A stretch of 64,000 nt of DNA from Streptomyces profundus. GTDB lineage: Bacteria > Actinomycetota > Actinomycetes > Streptomycetales > Streptomycetaceae. Shown here piece by piece: positions 44,007-51,921 of the stretch. The translations under genes were made by a program, and so were the position numbers. The DNA lies in assembly GCF_020740535.1 (NCBI RefSeq), contig NZ_CP082362.1, forward strand, positions 1,736,001 to 1,800,000, given 5' to 3'. The notes under the pieces were generated by a model, which saw only the letters and a list, made by a program, of their open reading frames with translations, was not told the DNA's origin and ran no database searches. The stretch's first letter is position 1. Each line of letters opens with the position of its first letter.

Positions 44007-44378
44007 ATGTCCCAGCAGGTCATCGTCCTCGTCATCACCCGCAACGGATACGTCCTCCTCCACCGCGACCATCTGCCGCAGGCCACCGTCCCCGCCCACG
44101 GCGACCTCGCCCTCACCGGCAGGCTCACCCTCGCCCGCCAGACCGGGCACCTCGCCGACATCACCCACGCCTGGACCGTCCGCTCCATCGGCCCCGACAA
44201 CGACGGCGAACTCTGGGTGCTCGACGGCGGCGTCCACGACACCGTCCCCGACGCCACCGAGGACACCCACCCCCACACCCGCTGGGCCCCCATCACCTCC
44301 CTCACAGAGAACCAAGCCATCCAGGAAGCCCTGGAAGCCGCCGACGCCGACATCAGCATTCAACTCCCCACCCCATGA
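44007..44378 (+). CDS. Second degenerate Nudix-like protein
   Basis: 123 residues, ATG at 44007 with AGAAGGAA upstream. It parallels its neighbour segment by segment (VIVLVITRNGYVLLHRD, then ALTGRLTLARQTGHLAD at the Nudix-box position, then VRSIGPDNDGELWVLDGG and RWAPITSL), so the two arose by tandem duplication. The box again lacks the catalytic glutamates. It is the last gene of the five-gene operon and is followed by a perfect 27-bp palindrome. Confidence 0.7.
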   Translation: MSQQVIVLVITRNGYVLLHRDHLPQATVPAHGDLALTGRLTLARQTGHLADITHAWTVRSIGPDNDGELWVLDGGVHDTVPDATEDTHPHTRWAPITSLTENQAIQEALEAADADISIQLPTP

Positions 44379-44394
44379 ACCTGATGTAAACAGG

Positions 44395-44421
44395 TCCGGT
44401 CGCGGATCATCCGCGACCGGA
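44395..44421. terminator. 27-bp perfect palindrome between the pseudo-Nudix operon and a MarR gene
   Basis: TCCGGTCGCGGAT and ATCCGCGACCGGA are exact 13-bp complements around a single C. It starts 16 bp past the last small gene and ends 23 bp before the MarR start. It can be a terminator with a very tight loop, or an operator for the MarR protein, or both. Confidence 0.6.
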
Positions 44422-44444
44422 TGGTTTCGTCCTACCCTGGGGGT

Positions 44445-44924
44445 ATGACAGCCAGCGGCAGCCCTCCGGACCTCTCCTATCTCCTGGACCACACCAGCCA
44501 TGTGCTACGCACCAAGATGGCGGCGGCGTTGGCCGAGTTGGGGCTGACCGCGCGGATGCACTGCGTTCTGGTGCACGCCAAGCAGGAGGAGCGGACCCAG
44601 ATCCAGTTGGCGGAGATCGGCGGCATGGACAAGACGACCATGGTCGTCACGGTGGACGCCCTGGAGAAGGCGGGGCTCGCCGAGCGGCGGCCGTCGAGTG
44701 TGGACCGGCGGGCGCGGATCATCGCGGTGACCGAGGAGGGCGCGCGGCTCGCTGAGCGGAGTCAGCGGGTCGCCGACCGGGTGCACCGGGAGGCCCTGGC
44801 GGCGCTGCCGGCCGACCAGCGGGGGGCCTTCGTCAAGGCCCTCACCGCCCTGGCCGAGGGGTCGCTGGGGACGCCGGTCGCGACGCCCCAGCCGACCCGT
44901 CGGGCCCGGCAGCGGGCCCACTGA
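44445..44924 (+). CDS. MarR-family regulator
   Basis: 159 residues from the ATG at 44445. Winged-helix domain: RMHCVLVHAKQEERTQIQLAEIGGMDKTTMVVTVDALEKAGLAERRPSSVDRRARIIAVTEEG, with the characteristic DRRAR wing. A long Ala-rich C-terminal helix follows. There is no obvious divergent target; the strong palindrome just upstream could be an autoregulatory site. It is convergent with a methyltransferase gene. Confidence 0.92.
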   Translation: MTASGSPPDLSYLLDHTSHVLRTKMAAALAELGLTARMHCVLVHAKQEERTQIQLAEIGGMDKTTMVVTVDALEKAGLAERRPSSVDRRARIIAVTEEGARLAERSQRVADRVHREALAALPADQRGAFVKALTALAEGSLGTPVATPQPTRRARQRAH

Positions 44925-44932
44925 CCTCAGCG

Positions 44933-45697
44933 TCAGCGGCCGGCGACGAGCCGGTAGACGGAGACATGGGAGCGGGACTCGGCGGTGAACTCCGCGCCGG
45001 TCCAGTCCGCGTGCCGGGATTGGAGGTCGAACCCGGCCAGTTGGGCCATGAGATCCAGCTCGGCCGGCCAGACATAGCGGTGCGGGCTGCGGAACAGCCG
45101 CGCGGTGCCGCCGTTCTCGGCGGCGTTGTCGTAGCGGAAGTGGTGGGAGACGACGTGCTGGCGCAGCACGTCGTAGGTGTCCAGGCCCACGTAGCCGGCG
45201 TCGGACTCGAAGACGACGGCCGACTGTCCGGGCGGCAGCTTGCGCAGTTCTGGGACCCACAGCTCGATCACGAACCGGCCGCCGGGGGCCAGATGGCGGG
45301 CGGCGTTGCGGAAGCAGGCGACCTGTTCGGCCTGGTCGAGCAGGTTGGAGATGGTGTTGAAGACCAGGTAGACCAGCTGGAACTCGCCGGGGGCGCGGGC
45401 GGTCGCCATATCGCCGACGACGACGGGGATCGTGGCCTCGTCCGCCTTGGTGCGCAGCTGGTCGATCATCGGTGGGGAGAGCTCGATGCCGGTGACCGGC
45501 ACCCCGCGTTCCACCAGGGGGACGGCGACCCGGCCGGTGCCGATGGCGAACTCAAGTGCCCCGCCGCCGTCGGCCAGTTCGGTGAGACGGTCCACGGTCG
45601 GTGCCAGTACCTCGGGGGCGAACATGCCGGTGCCGGGGGTGTCATAGCTCCGGGCGGCAGCGGTGTTCCAGATCTCGTCCTGTCGCATGCCGGCCAC
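44933..45697 (-). CDS. SAM-dependent methyltransferase
   Basis: About 254 residues. Motif I is GGALEFAIGTGRVAVPLVERG, post-I is VTGIELSPPMIDQLR, then FQLVYLVFNTISNLLDQAEQVACF and HLAPGGRFVIELWVPEL. This layout is common in small-molecule methyltransferases of streptomycetes. The start may be the GTG at 45697 or the ATG at 45688. It lies 53 bp downstream of the caspase-Hsp70 gene on the same strand, with a tandem repeat and no hairpin between them, so read-through is possible, but its role there is unclear. Confidence 0.88.
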   Translation of the reverse strand: MAGMRQDEIWNTAAARSYDTPGTGMFAPEVLAPTVDRLTELADGGGALEFAIGTGRVAVPLVERGVPVTGIELSPPMIDQLRTKADEATIPVVVGDMATARAPGEFQLVYLVFNTISNLLDQAEQVACFRNAARHLAPGGRFVIELWVPELRKLPPGQSAVVFESDAGYVGLDTYDVLRQHVVSHHFRYDNAAENGGTARLFRSPHRYVWPAELDLMAQLAGFDLQSRHADWTGAEFTAESRSHVSVYRLVAGR

Positions 45698-45720
45698 GAT
45701 CCCCGAGCGCGGGCGGCGCC

Positions 45721-45785
45721 GTCGACGGGTTAATCCCCGCCATCGACGGGTTAGTCCCCGTCGTCGACGGGCTGGTCCCCGTCGT
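45721..45785. repeat. Three 21-bp tandem repeats at the end of the caspase-Hsp70 gene
   Basis: Consensus CGACGGGYTRRTCCCCGYCRT on the plus strand. On the minus strand each unit encodes a PVDDGDQ-type heptapeptide. In the second and third units the Gln codon CAG has become TAA, and the first TAA met is the actual stop of the gene (45751-45753). Confidence 0.8.
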
Positions 45786-48330
45786 CGTCGCGTCGGGAGG
45801 GGTTCGGCGGTTCCGGGGCGAAGCGGCGGAGATCGGCCCAGCGGGGCGACCGCGCGCGTTCGGTGGCCTGTCGGATGGTGACATGGTTGGCGACGGCGGT
45901 GGCCAGCTGGCCGGTGCCCAGGTCCCGTGCCTTGAGGGACAGGATGCCGTTGGGGTCGAGGACGGCGGTCACCTCGATCTCGGGCGTTCCGGCCGGGGCG
46001 GGTGGCAGCGGCAGTTCGAGGATCGCGAGGGTCCGGTTGGCGTCGGCCTCCCTCCGCTCGCCCTCCACGAAGCGCAGCACCAGGGCCGGTTGGTCGTCGA
46101 CGTGCGTGGAGAAGTACTCGCTCCGCGAGGTGGGAATGGTCGTGTTCCTCTCGATCAGCTTCACCATCGCGCCCCCGCGCACCTCGACGCCGATCGACAG
46201 GGAACAGACGTCCAGGAGGAGTACGTCCTTGACGGAACCGGAGAGCACGCCGGCATGGAGCGCGGCGCCCGTGACGACACCTTCGGGGATCAGGCCGCGA
46301 TAGGGCTCCCGGTCGCCGGTCAGCCGGCGGACCAGCTCGCCCACGGCGGGCGTCCGGGCCGCGCCGCCGGTGAGGATCACCCGGTCGATGTCGGCGAGCG
46401 CGAGACCGGCGTCGGCGACGGCGTGCTCGACGGGCCGGCGGCAGCGTGCCAGCAGGTCCCGGGTGATCGTCTCGAACTCCTCGCGGGTCAGGGTCTCTTC
46501 GAGGTGCAGCGGTCCCCGGGGGCCGGCGGCGAGACAGGGCAGCCGGAGGGCCGTGGTGTGGGCCGCCGACAGTTCGATCTTCGCCGTCTCGGCCGCCTCC
46601 CGTAGCCGCCGCATCGCCGCGATGTCGTCGGCGAGATCGATGCCGTGCCTGGCCCGGACGCGCGCGACGAGGTGGTCGACGATCCGCTGGTCCCAGTCGT
46701 CGCCGCCGAGGTGGCTGTCGCCCGCCGTGGCCCTGACCTCCACCACGTTGTCGCCCACCTCAAGGAGGGAGACGTCGAGCGTGCCGCCGCCGAGGTCGAA
46801 GACCAGCACCGAGCTGTCCTCCCGGTCCAGGCCGTAGGTGATCGCGGCGGCCGTGGGCTCGTTGACCATCCGGACGACGCTGAGCCCGGCTTCCTCCCCG
46901 GCCCGGACCAGGGCGGCCCGCTGGTCCAGGCCGTAGGTGGCCGGCACCGTCAGCACCGCGCCGCCGACCGGCCCGCCGAGGTGGGCCTCGGCGTCCGCCC
47001 GCAGGCGGGCGAGGATGAGCCGGGCGACGTCCCCCGCCGTCAGCCGGACGCCGCCCCGGGTGATGCTCCAGTCCGTGCCCAGTCTCAGCTTCGCCGAGCG
47101 CACGGTGTGGTCGGGGTTGGTGAGGGCCTGCCGTTTGGCGGGGGTGCCGACGAGGAGGCTTCCGTCGGCGGCGATGGCCACCAGGCTGGGGGTGGTGAGC
47201 GCGCCCTCGGCGTTGGGGATCAGCCGGACGTCGTCGCCGTCGAAGACGCCGATCGCCGAGTTGGTGGTGCCGAAGTCGATGCCCACGATCCGCGCGCCGG
47301 GCGCGTCCGGTCGCCCGCCCGCCGGCTCGGCGGGGCCGGGGGCCGTCGGGATGGGCCCGAGGCCGCGCAGGTGCCACAACTTCCGTGCCCGCCGGGCGAC
47401 TTCGGGGTCGTTGTCGCCGACGAGGTCGAGTAGCGCCGAGCGGGCGACTTCGCGGGTCGCCTCGCGCACGCTGCCGAGGAGCCGCTCGACGAGATGGAGG
47501 GAGCCGATGCGCTGCCAGGCTTGTGGGGCGCGCACGGCGGCCCGCGCCTCGGCCAGCAGGTCGATGTCCCCGTGGAGCGGGTTGCGGGCGAGATGGATGG
47601 TGCCCCGGGCGCTGTCCACGCTGAGCGTCGGCGTCTGGTCGGCGACCCGCCGCCGCACCTGCTCGTGCACGTAGTCGTAGAGCTCGTGGACGGAGACGAG
47701 CCCGTCGCCGTCCAGATCGGCGGCGCCGTCGCGCAGCCCGCGCACGACCGCCGAGGTGAAGACGGACGGTTCGGCGGGCGAGCGGCTGTAGTGGACGTCC
47801 GCCTCGCTCTCGTACGCGTACTGGAGCGCCGTGGACGCGGTGAGCACGACCCGGCCGTGGCCGCCGAGGGGCGCGGCGACGTCGACGGTGGGGGGCCCGC
47901 CGCCGCGGCGTCGCCCGTTGATCCGGAACGCCCCGCTGTAGCAGCAGTCGAGCAGGACGACGATGCGGCGGGAGCGGCTCGCGCTCATCCAGTCGCCGAC
48001 CTGCTGGCCGGCGACGGCCGTGGCGCCGGGGAGTTCGCGCTCGGTGTCCCGCATGACGAAGGACAGCTGGTTGCGCAGGTCCTTCCAGCCGTGCAGGGAC
48101 AGATGGAGGAGGAGCAGGTCGTCGGGGTGCGCCCGGGTGAGGAACGACTCCAGGGCGCGGAGCGCGGGGCGCTGTTCGACGTCGGTGAGGGTGTCGACGT
48201 CGAAGCCGCCGATGTCGGGGGCGCCGAGGACCTCGGCCAGGGCCGTCGCGTCCGCGGTGGCCGCGGGGAGGGCGGCGAAGTGGTCGTCGTCGTACCGGCT
48301 GTTCGCGATGATCAGGGCGCGCTTCGCCAC
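45751..48330 (-). CDS. Caspase-like protease fused to an Hsp70 (DnaK-like) chaperone
   Basis: 859 residues, GTG start with AGGAG inside the upstream gene. Residues 1-245 are a peptidase C14/metacaspase domain: His80 in LHLSLHGW and Cys130 in VVLLDCCYSGAF form the catalytic dyad. Residues ~255-325 are helical and HEAT-like. From ~347 a complete Hsp70 follows: IVGIDFGTTNSAIGVF, VLTVPATYG, NEPTAAAITYG, VFDLGGGTLDVSLLE, GDSHLGGDDWD and the substrate-binding region starting near NTTIPTSRSEYFST. The lid is short, and the C-terminus is a truncated acidic repeat. With EACC1 encoded 3 bp upstream, it fits a conflict system in which Hsp70 acts as sensor or gate and the caspase as effector. Function inferred from architecture. 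Confidence 0.88.
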   Translation of the reverse strand: MAKRALIIANSRYDDDHFAALPAATADATALAEVLGAPDIGGFDVDTLTDVEQRPALRALESFLTRAHPDDLLLLHLSLHGWKDLRNQLSFVMRDTERELPGATAVAGQQVGDWMSASRSRRIVVLLDCCYSGAFRINGRRRGGGPPTVDVAAPLGGHGRVVLTASTALQYAYESEADVHYSRSPAEPSVFTSAVVRGLRDGAADLDGDGLVSVHELYDYVHEQVRRRVADQTPTLSVDSARGTIHLARNPLHGDIDLLAEARAAVRAPQAWQRIGSLHLVERLLGSVREATREVARSALLDLVGDNDPEVARRARKLWHLRGLGPIPTAPGPAEPAGGRPDAPGARIVGIDFGTTNSAIGVFDGDDVRLIPNAEGALTTPSLVAIAADGSLLVGTPAKRQALTNPDHTVRSAKLRLGTDWSITRGGVRLTAGDVARLILARLRADAEAHLGGPVGGAVLTVPATYGLDQRAALVRAGEEAGLSVVRMVNEPTAAAITYGLDREDSSVLVFDLGGGTLDVSLLEVGDNVVEVRATAGDSHLGGDDWDQRIVDHLVARVRARHGIDLADDIAAMRRLREAAETAKIELSAAHTTALRLPCLAAGPRGPLHLEETLTREEFETITRDLLARCRRPVEHAVADAGLALADIDRVILTGGAARTPAVGELVRRLTGDREPYRGLIPEGVVTGAALHAGVLSGSVKDVLLLDVCSLSIGVEVRGGAMVKLIERNTTIPTSRSEYFSTHVDDQPALVLRFVEGERREADANRTLAILELPLPPAPAGTPEIEVTAVLDPNGILSLKARDLGTGQLATAVANHVTIRQATERARSPRWADLRRFAPEPPNPSRRDDDGDQPVDDGD

Positions 48331-48333
48331 GGG

Positions 48334-48714
48334 TCACTCCTGGTGGCGGCGGAGGAACTCCTCCAGGGCGCGTTGCCGCATCTCGTCGGAGGAGGCGGTG
48401 AGTTCGATCTCGTCGTCGCCGATCCTGATGCGGATGGTGCCGGTTCGGCGGCGGGCCAGCCAGTCCTGGACGAGGCCGACGAGCACGGGGAGCAGGGCGC
48501 CGCTGCCGCCGAGGCCGATCACCAGCGCGCTCAGCTCAAGGGCTCCCGGGCCGCGCGCGCCCGAAGGCGGCGCCGGCGCGGTGGGACGCTCGATGCTCGC
48601 CACGTCCAGCTGGCTCAACTCGTCGATGAGGTACTGGAGTTGTTCTTCGGCGTGGGCACGGTCGCCGACTCCCGTGTCCAGCACCAGGTGGATCGGAATG
48701 CCCGCCGTTGTCAC
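48334..48714 (-). CDS. Effector-associated constant component EACC1
   Basis: 126 residues, GTG start with GGGGGAGG upstream. The N-terminal part has HLVLDTGVGDRAHAEEQLQYLIDELSQLDVASIERP, followed by a Pro-rich linker, a hydrophobic helix (LVIGLGGSGALLPVLVGLVQDWL) and the terminal strand-helix IRIRIGDDEIELTASSDEM that marks EACC1. EACC1 was described as the invariant small protein linking variable effectors and NTPases in bacterial conflict systems. Here it is three bases upstream of a caspase-Hsp70 fusion, matching that role. The hydrophobic helix could place the complex at the membrane. Confidence 0.82.
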   Translation of the reverse strand: MTTAGIPIHLVLDTGVGDRAHAEEQLQYLIDELSQLDVASIERPTAPAPPSGARGPGALELSALVIGLGGSGALLPVLVGLVQDWLARRRTGTIRIRIGDDEIELTASSDEMRQRALEEFLRRHQE

Positions 48715-48805
48715 CGCGCCTCCCCCGTTCGCGCCCCAAGGGTCAACTTTACCGACCCGGGTGCCGGTTCGGGCACCGAAGGTAGGACCCAGAGAGATAG
48801 TCTGC

Positions 48806-48821
48806 AACAGAACCATCTGTT
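48806..48821. promoter_or_regulatory. Inverted repeat upstream of the MFS exporter
   Basis: AACAGA and TCTGTT are separated by ACCA, about 57 bp before the MFS start. AACAG-N4-CTGTT-like sites are common TetR operators before drug exporters. No TetR gene is adjacent. Confidence 0.45.
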
Positions 48822-48877
48822 ACGGTCTTTCCAGTTGCCGTCTTCGTGGCTCATCGCCTCGCGACAGGAGAGTCCCC

Positions 48878-50362
48878 ATGCCGTCGTCCACCACCACGAC
48901 CGAAGCCACTCCCCCTCGTCAACCCCCGGTGGAGCGCCCCACGTTGGCGCTGGCGGTGCTGGCCGCCGGGATGCTGATGATCACGCTGGACGGCAGCATC
49001 GTGACCGTGGCGATGCCCGCCATCCAGCAGGATCTGAACTTCACGCCGGCCGGGCTGAGTTGGGTGGTGAACGCCTATCTGATCGCGTTCGGCGGGCTGC
49101 TGCTGCTCACCGGGCGGCTCGGTGATCTGCTGGGCCGGAGGCGGCTGTTGCTGACCGGGACCAGCGTCTTCACCGTCGCCTCGGTGTTGGCCGGCGCGGC
49201 CGGCAGCTCGGGGCTGCTGATCGGGGCCCGGTTCCTCCAGGGGGTGGGCGCCGCGATGACCTCGGCGGTCAGCCTGGGCATTCTGGTCACGCTCTTCACC
49301 GAGCGCACCGCCCGCTCCAGGGCCATCGCCGTCTTCGCCTTCACCGGCGCGGCGGGGGCCTCCATCGGCCAGGTGCTGGGCGGGGTGCTGACCGATGTGC
49401 TCAGCTGGCACTGGATCTTCCTGATCAACCTCCCCATCGGCCTGGCCACCCTCTGGCTCGCCGTCCGCGTGCTGCCGGCCGACCGTGGTCTCGGGCTGCG
49501 CCAGGGCGCGGACCTGTGGGGCGCGGCGCTGGTGACCTCGGGTCTGGTGCTGGGGATCTACGCCGTCGTCGGGGTGGAGGAGCACGGGTGGACGGCCGGT
49601 TCGACGTTGGGGCTCGGCGCGCTGGCCGTGGCGTTGCTGGTCGGCTTCGTGGTGCGGCAGGCGCGGGCCGCGATCCCGTTGATGCCGCTGCGGGTGGTGC
49701 GTTCCCGGAGCGTGGTGGGGGCGAACCTGGTGCAGATGCTGATGGTCGCGGCGCTGTTCTCCTTCCAGATCGTCCTGGCGCTCTACCTGCAACAGGTGCT
49801 GGACTACAGCGCGTTGGCGACCGGGCTGGCGATGCTGCCGGCGGCCGTGGCGATCGGCACCGTCTCGTTGGGGGTCTCGGCGCGGCTCAACGCCCGCTTC
49901 GGTGAGCGGCGGGTGCTGCTCGCCGGGCTCGCGTCGCTGATCACGCTGCTCGCCCTCCTCTCCCGGGTGCCGACCGACGCGGACTATGTGACCGATCTGC
50001 TGCCGCTGATGTTCCTGGCGGGCGGCTTCGGTCTCGCGCTGCCGGCGCTCACCTCGCTGGGCATGTCGCAGGCGGGGGAACGGGACGCGGGGTTGGTCTC
50101 CGGGCTCTTCAACACGACGCAGCAGGTGGGCATGGCGCTGGGGGTGGCGGTGCTCTCCACGCTGGCCGCCGAGCGGACCCGCGACGCGCTGGCCCGGGGG
50201 GAGGCGCTGCCGGAGGCGCTGACCGACGGCTACCAGCTGGCGTTCCGGGTCGGTGCCGGGCTGCTGACCGCGGCGTTCCTGGTGGCGTTCACCGTGCTGC
50301 GGAGCGGTCCGGCGCGGGCCGAGAAGGCGGCCGAGAAGGCGGCCGAGGGGGCGGCCCGTTGA
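48878..50362 (+). CDS. MFS drug exporter, DHA2 (EmrB/QacA) type
   Basis: 494 residues from the ATG at 48878 (CAGGAGAG about eight bases upstream). Fourteen membrane helices. Motif C-like LDGSIVTVAMPAIQQDL in helix 1, motif A GRLGDLLGRRRLLLTG between helices 2 and 3, and GAAGASIGQVLGGVLTDVLSWHWIFLINLPIGLATL, typical of the family. The C-terminus is an EKAAEKAAEGAA tail. It should export hydrophobic drugs by proton antiport. It is divergent from the EACC1-caspase operon across 163 bp that holds an inverted repeat. Confidence 0.93.
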   Translation: MPSSTTTTEATPPRQPPVERPTLALAVLAAGMLMITLDGSIVTVAMPAIQQDLNFTPAGLSWVVNAYLIAFGGLLLLTGRLGDLLGRRRLLLTGTSVFTVASVLAGAAGSSGLLIGARFLQGVGAAMTSAVSLGILVTLFTERTARSRAIAVFAFTGAAGASIGQVLGGVLTDVLSWHWIFLINLPIGLATLWLAVRVLPADRGLGLRQGADLWGAALVTSGLVLGIYAVVGVEEHGWTAGSTLGLGALAVALLVGFVVRQARAAIPLMPLRVVRSRSVVGANLVQMLMVAALFSFQIVLALYLQQVLDYSALATGLAMLPAAVAIGTVSLGVSARLNARFGERRVLLAGLASLITLLALLSRVPTDADYVTDLLPLMFLAGGFGLALPALTSLGMSQAGERDAGLVSGLFNTTQQVGMALGVAVLSTLAAERTRDALARGEALPEALTDGYQLAFRVGAGLLTAAFLVAFTVLRSGPARAEKAAEKAAEGAAR

Positions 50363-50475
50363 CGGCTGCCAGGGGAGGGGCCGCTCGCGCCGCCGTTTAA
50401 TGCGGGGCGCGGGCGGCCCCCGCGCCGTAGGGTGCGGGGCACCATTGACGAAGTACAGCTGAGGAGTCAGCCGGC

Positions 50476-51282
50476 GTGATCGAGCGTGTCCCCGTTCCGG
50501 GTGGCCTGTTGGAAGTCGAGACGGAAGGGGAGGGGCCGCCCGTGGTGCTGGTGCACGCGGGCGTGGCGGATCGCCGGATGTGGGACGGGGTGGTGCCGGC
50601 GCTCGCCGCCGAGCACCGGGTGATCCGTCCGGACCTGCGCGGTTTCGGCGGGTCGCCGCCGCCCGGCGAGCCGTATACCGGCGCCGGCGATCTGCTGCGG
50701 GTGCTGGACGCGGCCGGCCTGGAGCGGGTGGCGATGGTGGGCGCGTCCAACGGGGGCCGGGTGGCGTGCGAGTTCGCCGCCGTGCACGGTGCGCGGCTGA
50801 CCTCGCTGGCGCTGTTGAACCCGCCGCTGCTGAGCTGGGACTGGTCCGCGGAGATGGGCGCCTACGGCGACGCCGAGGAGGCGGCGCTGGAACGGGGCGA
50901 CGTGGCGGCGGCGGTGGAGCTGAACCTCGACATGTGGGTGCGCGGCCCGGCGCGGCCGTGGGACGCGACGCTGCGGGCGCACGGAGAGACGCTGCGCGAG
51001 GCGATGCGGGTCGCCCTCGTCAACCAGTCGCTGACCGACGAGTTCGAGGAGAGCGCCAAGCCGGATCTCGCGGACGACCTCGGGGCGGTGCGGACGCCGA
51101 CGCTGGTGGCGGTGGGCGAGGCGGATGTGCCGGACTTCCGGCGGATCGCGGAGCGGCTGGCCGCCGAGCTGCCCGACGGGCGGCTGAGTCGGCTCGGGGG
51201 CGTCGGGCATCTGCCGGCGGTGGAGCAACCGGACGTCACCGCCCGGCTGTTGCTCTCCTTCCTGCGGGAGTTCCCCGCCTGA
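50476..51282 (+). CDS. Alpha/beta-fold hydrolase
   Basis: 268 residues, GTG start with GAGGAG nine bases upstream. The nucleophile elbow is MVGASNGGRV (Ser in GASNG), the acid lies in VGEADVPDFRRIA and the base is the His in GGVGHLPAVEQP. The oxyanion HAG follows strand 3 (VVLVHAGVADRRMW). A cap of helices sits between. Proteins of this kind act on esters, lactones or haloalkanes; specificity is not visible. It lies 113 bp after the MFS gene and may be a separate unit. Confidence 0.92.
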   Translation: MIERVPVPGGLLEVETEGEGPPVVLVHAGVADRRMWDGVVPALAAEHRVIRPDLRGFGGSPPPGEPYTGAGDLLRVLDAAGLERVAMVGASNGGRVACEFAAVHGARLTSLALLNPPLLSWDWSAEMGAYGDAEEAALERGDVAAAVELNLDMWVRGPARPWDATLRAHGETLREAMRVALVNQSLTDEFEESAKPDLADDLGAVRTPTLVAVGEADVPDFRRIAERLAAELPDGRLSRLGGVGHLPAVEQPDVTARLLLSFLREFPA

Positions 51283-51291
51283 GCGGCACGC

Positions 51292-51747
51292 TCAGGGGCG
51301 GGGCCAGGGGCGGCCCTCCAGGCGTTCGATGTCCCCGTTGAAGCGCTTGAGGAAGCCGGCGAACTGGGCGATCTCATCCGGCGTCCAGTCGGCCATGACC
51401 CGCCCCAGCGATCGGACGCTGCGGGCGCGGTCCGCTTCGAGCCGGCGTTCGCCCTCGACGGTGATGCTGAACTTGCGGGCGACGCCGCCCTCGGGGTCCG
51501 GGATGCGTTCGACGACGCCGCTCCTGAGCATGGCCGCGGTCTGCCGGTTGAGCGTGGAGACGTCGAGGCCGAAGGCCTGGCTGAGCTGGCTGATGGAGAG
51601 CGGCCCGTCGATCTGGATGCGGCTCAGCAGCACATAGGCGCTGCGGTCCAACTCCCGGTCGGCGCCCCATTTGCGGGCGTTGAACGGGATCGTGTGCCGT
51701 GTGAACAGCATGGCCTCGAACTCGATGAGATGGGTGGGCTTCTCCAC
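51292..51747 (-). CDS. MarR-family regulator of the adjacent MFS exporter
   Basis: 151 residues, GTG start with AAGGAGGA about nine bases upstream. Winged helix: RSAYVLLSRIQIDGPLSISQLSQAFGLDVSTLNRQTAAMLRSGVVERIPDPEGGVARKFSITVEGERRL. It is divergent from an MFS exporter gene; the 174-bp gap is AT-rich and contains nested inverted repeats, the expected site of binding. A MarR-exporter pair of this kind usually responds to the drug exported. Confidence 0.92.
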   Translation of the reverse strand: MEKPTHLIEFEAMLFTRHTIPFNARKWGADRELDRSAYVLLSRIQIDGPLSISQLSQAFGLDVSTLNRQTAAMLRSGVVERIPDPEGGVARKFSITVEGERRLEADRARSVRSLGRVMADWTPDEIAQFAGFLKRFNGDIERLEGRPWPRP

Positions 51748-51841
51748 GCCGCGCGTCCTCCTTCTGCTGGCCCACCGGGTAGAGCCGCCGCCGGCCCGCC
51801 GGGTGGGGCCGGATTGACGAGCAGGTATACCACAGGCGATA

Positions 51842-51888
51842 TGCACCATACATGCCACATGCATGATACATGCAATGTGTATGATGCA
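51842..51888. promoter_or_regulatory. Nested inverted repeats in the MarR/MFS divergent promoter
   Basis: TGCACCATAC (51842-51851) and GTATGATGCA (51879-51888) are inverted with nine of ten bases matching. Inside lie TGCATG and CATGCA, separated by ATA (51860-51874). The 47-bp island is far more AT-rich than its surroundings and is the probable MarR operator. Confidence 0.65.
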
Positions 51889-51921
51889 CACCGCATGGCA
51901 GACCCAGCACAAGGGAGAACA

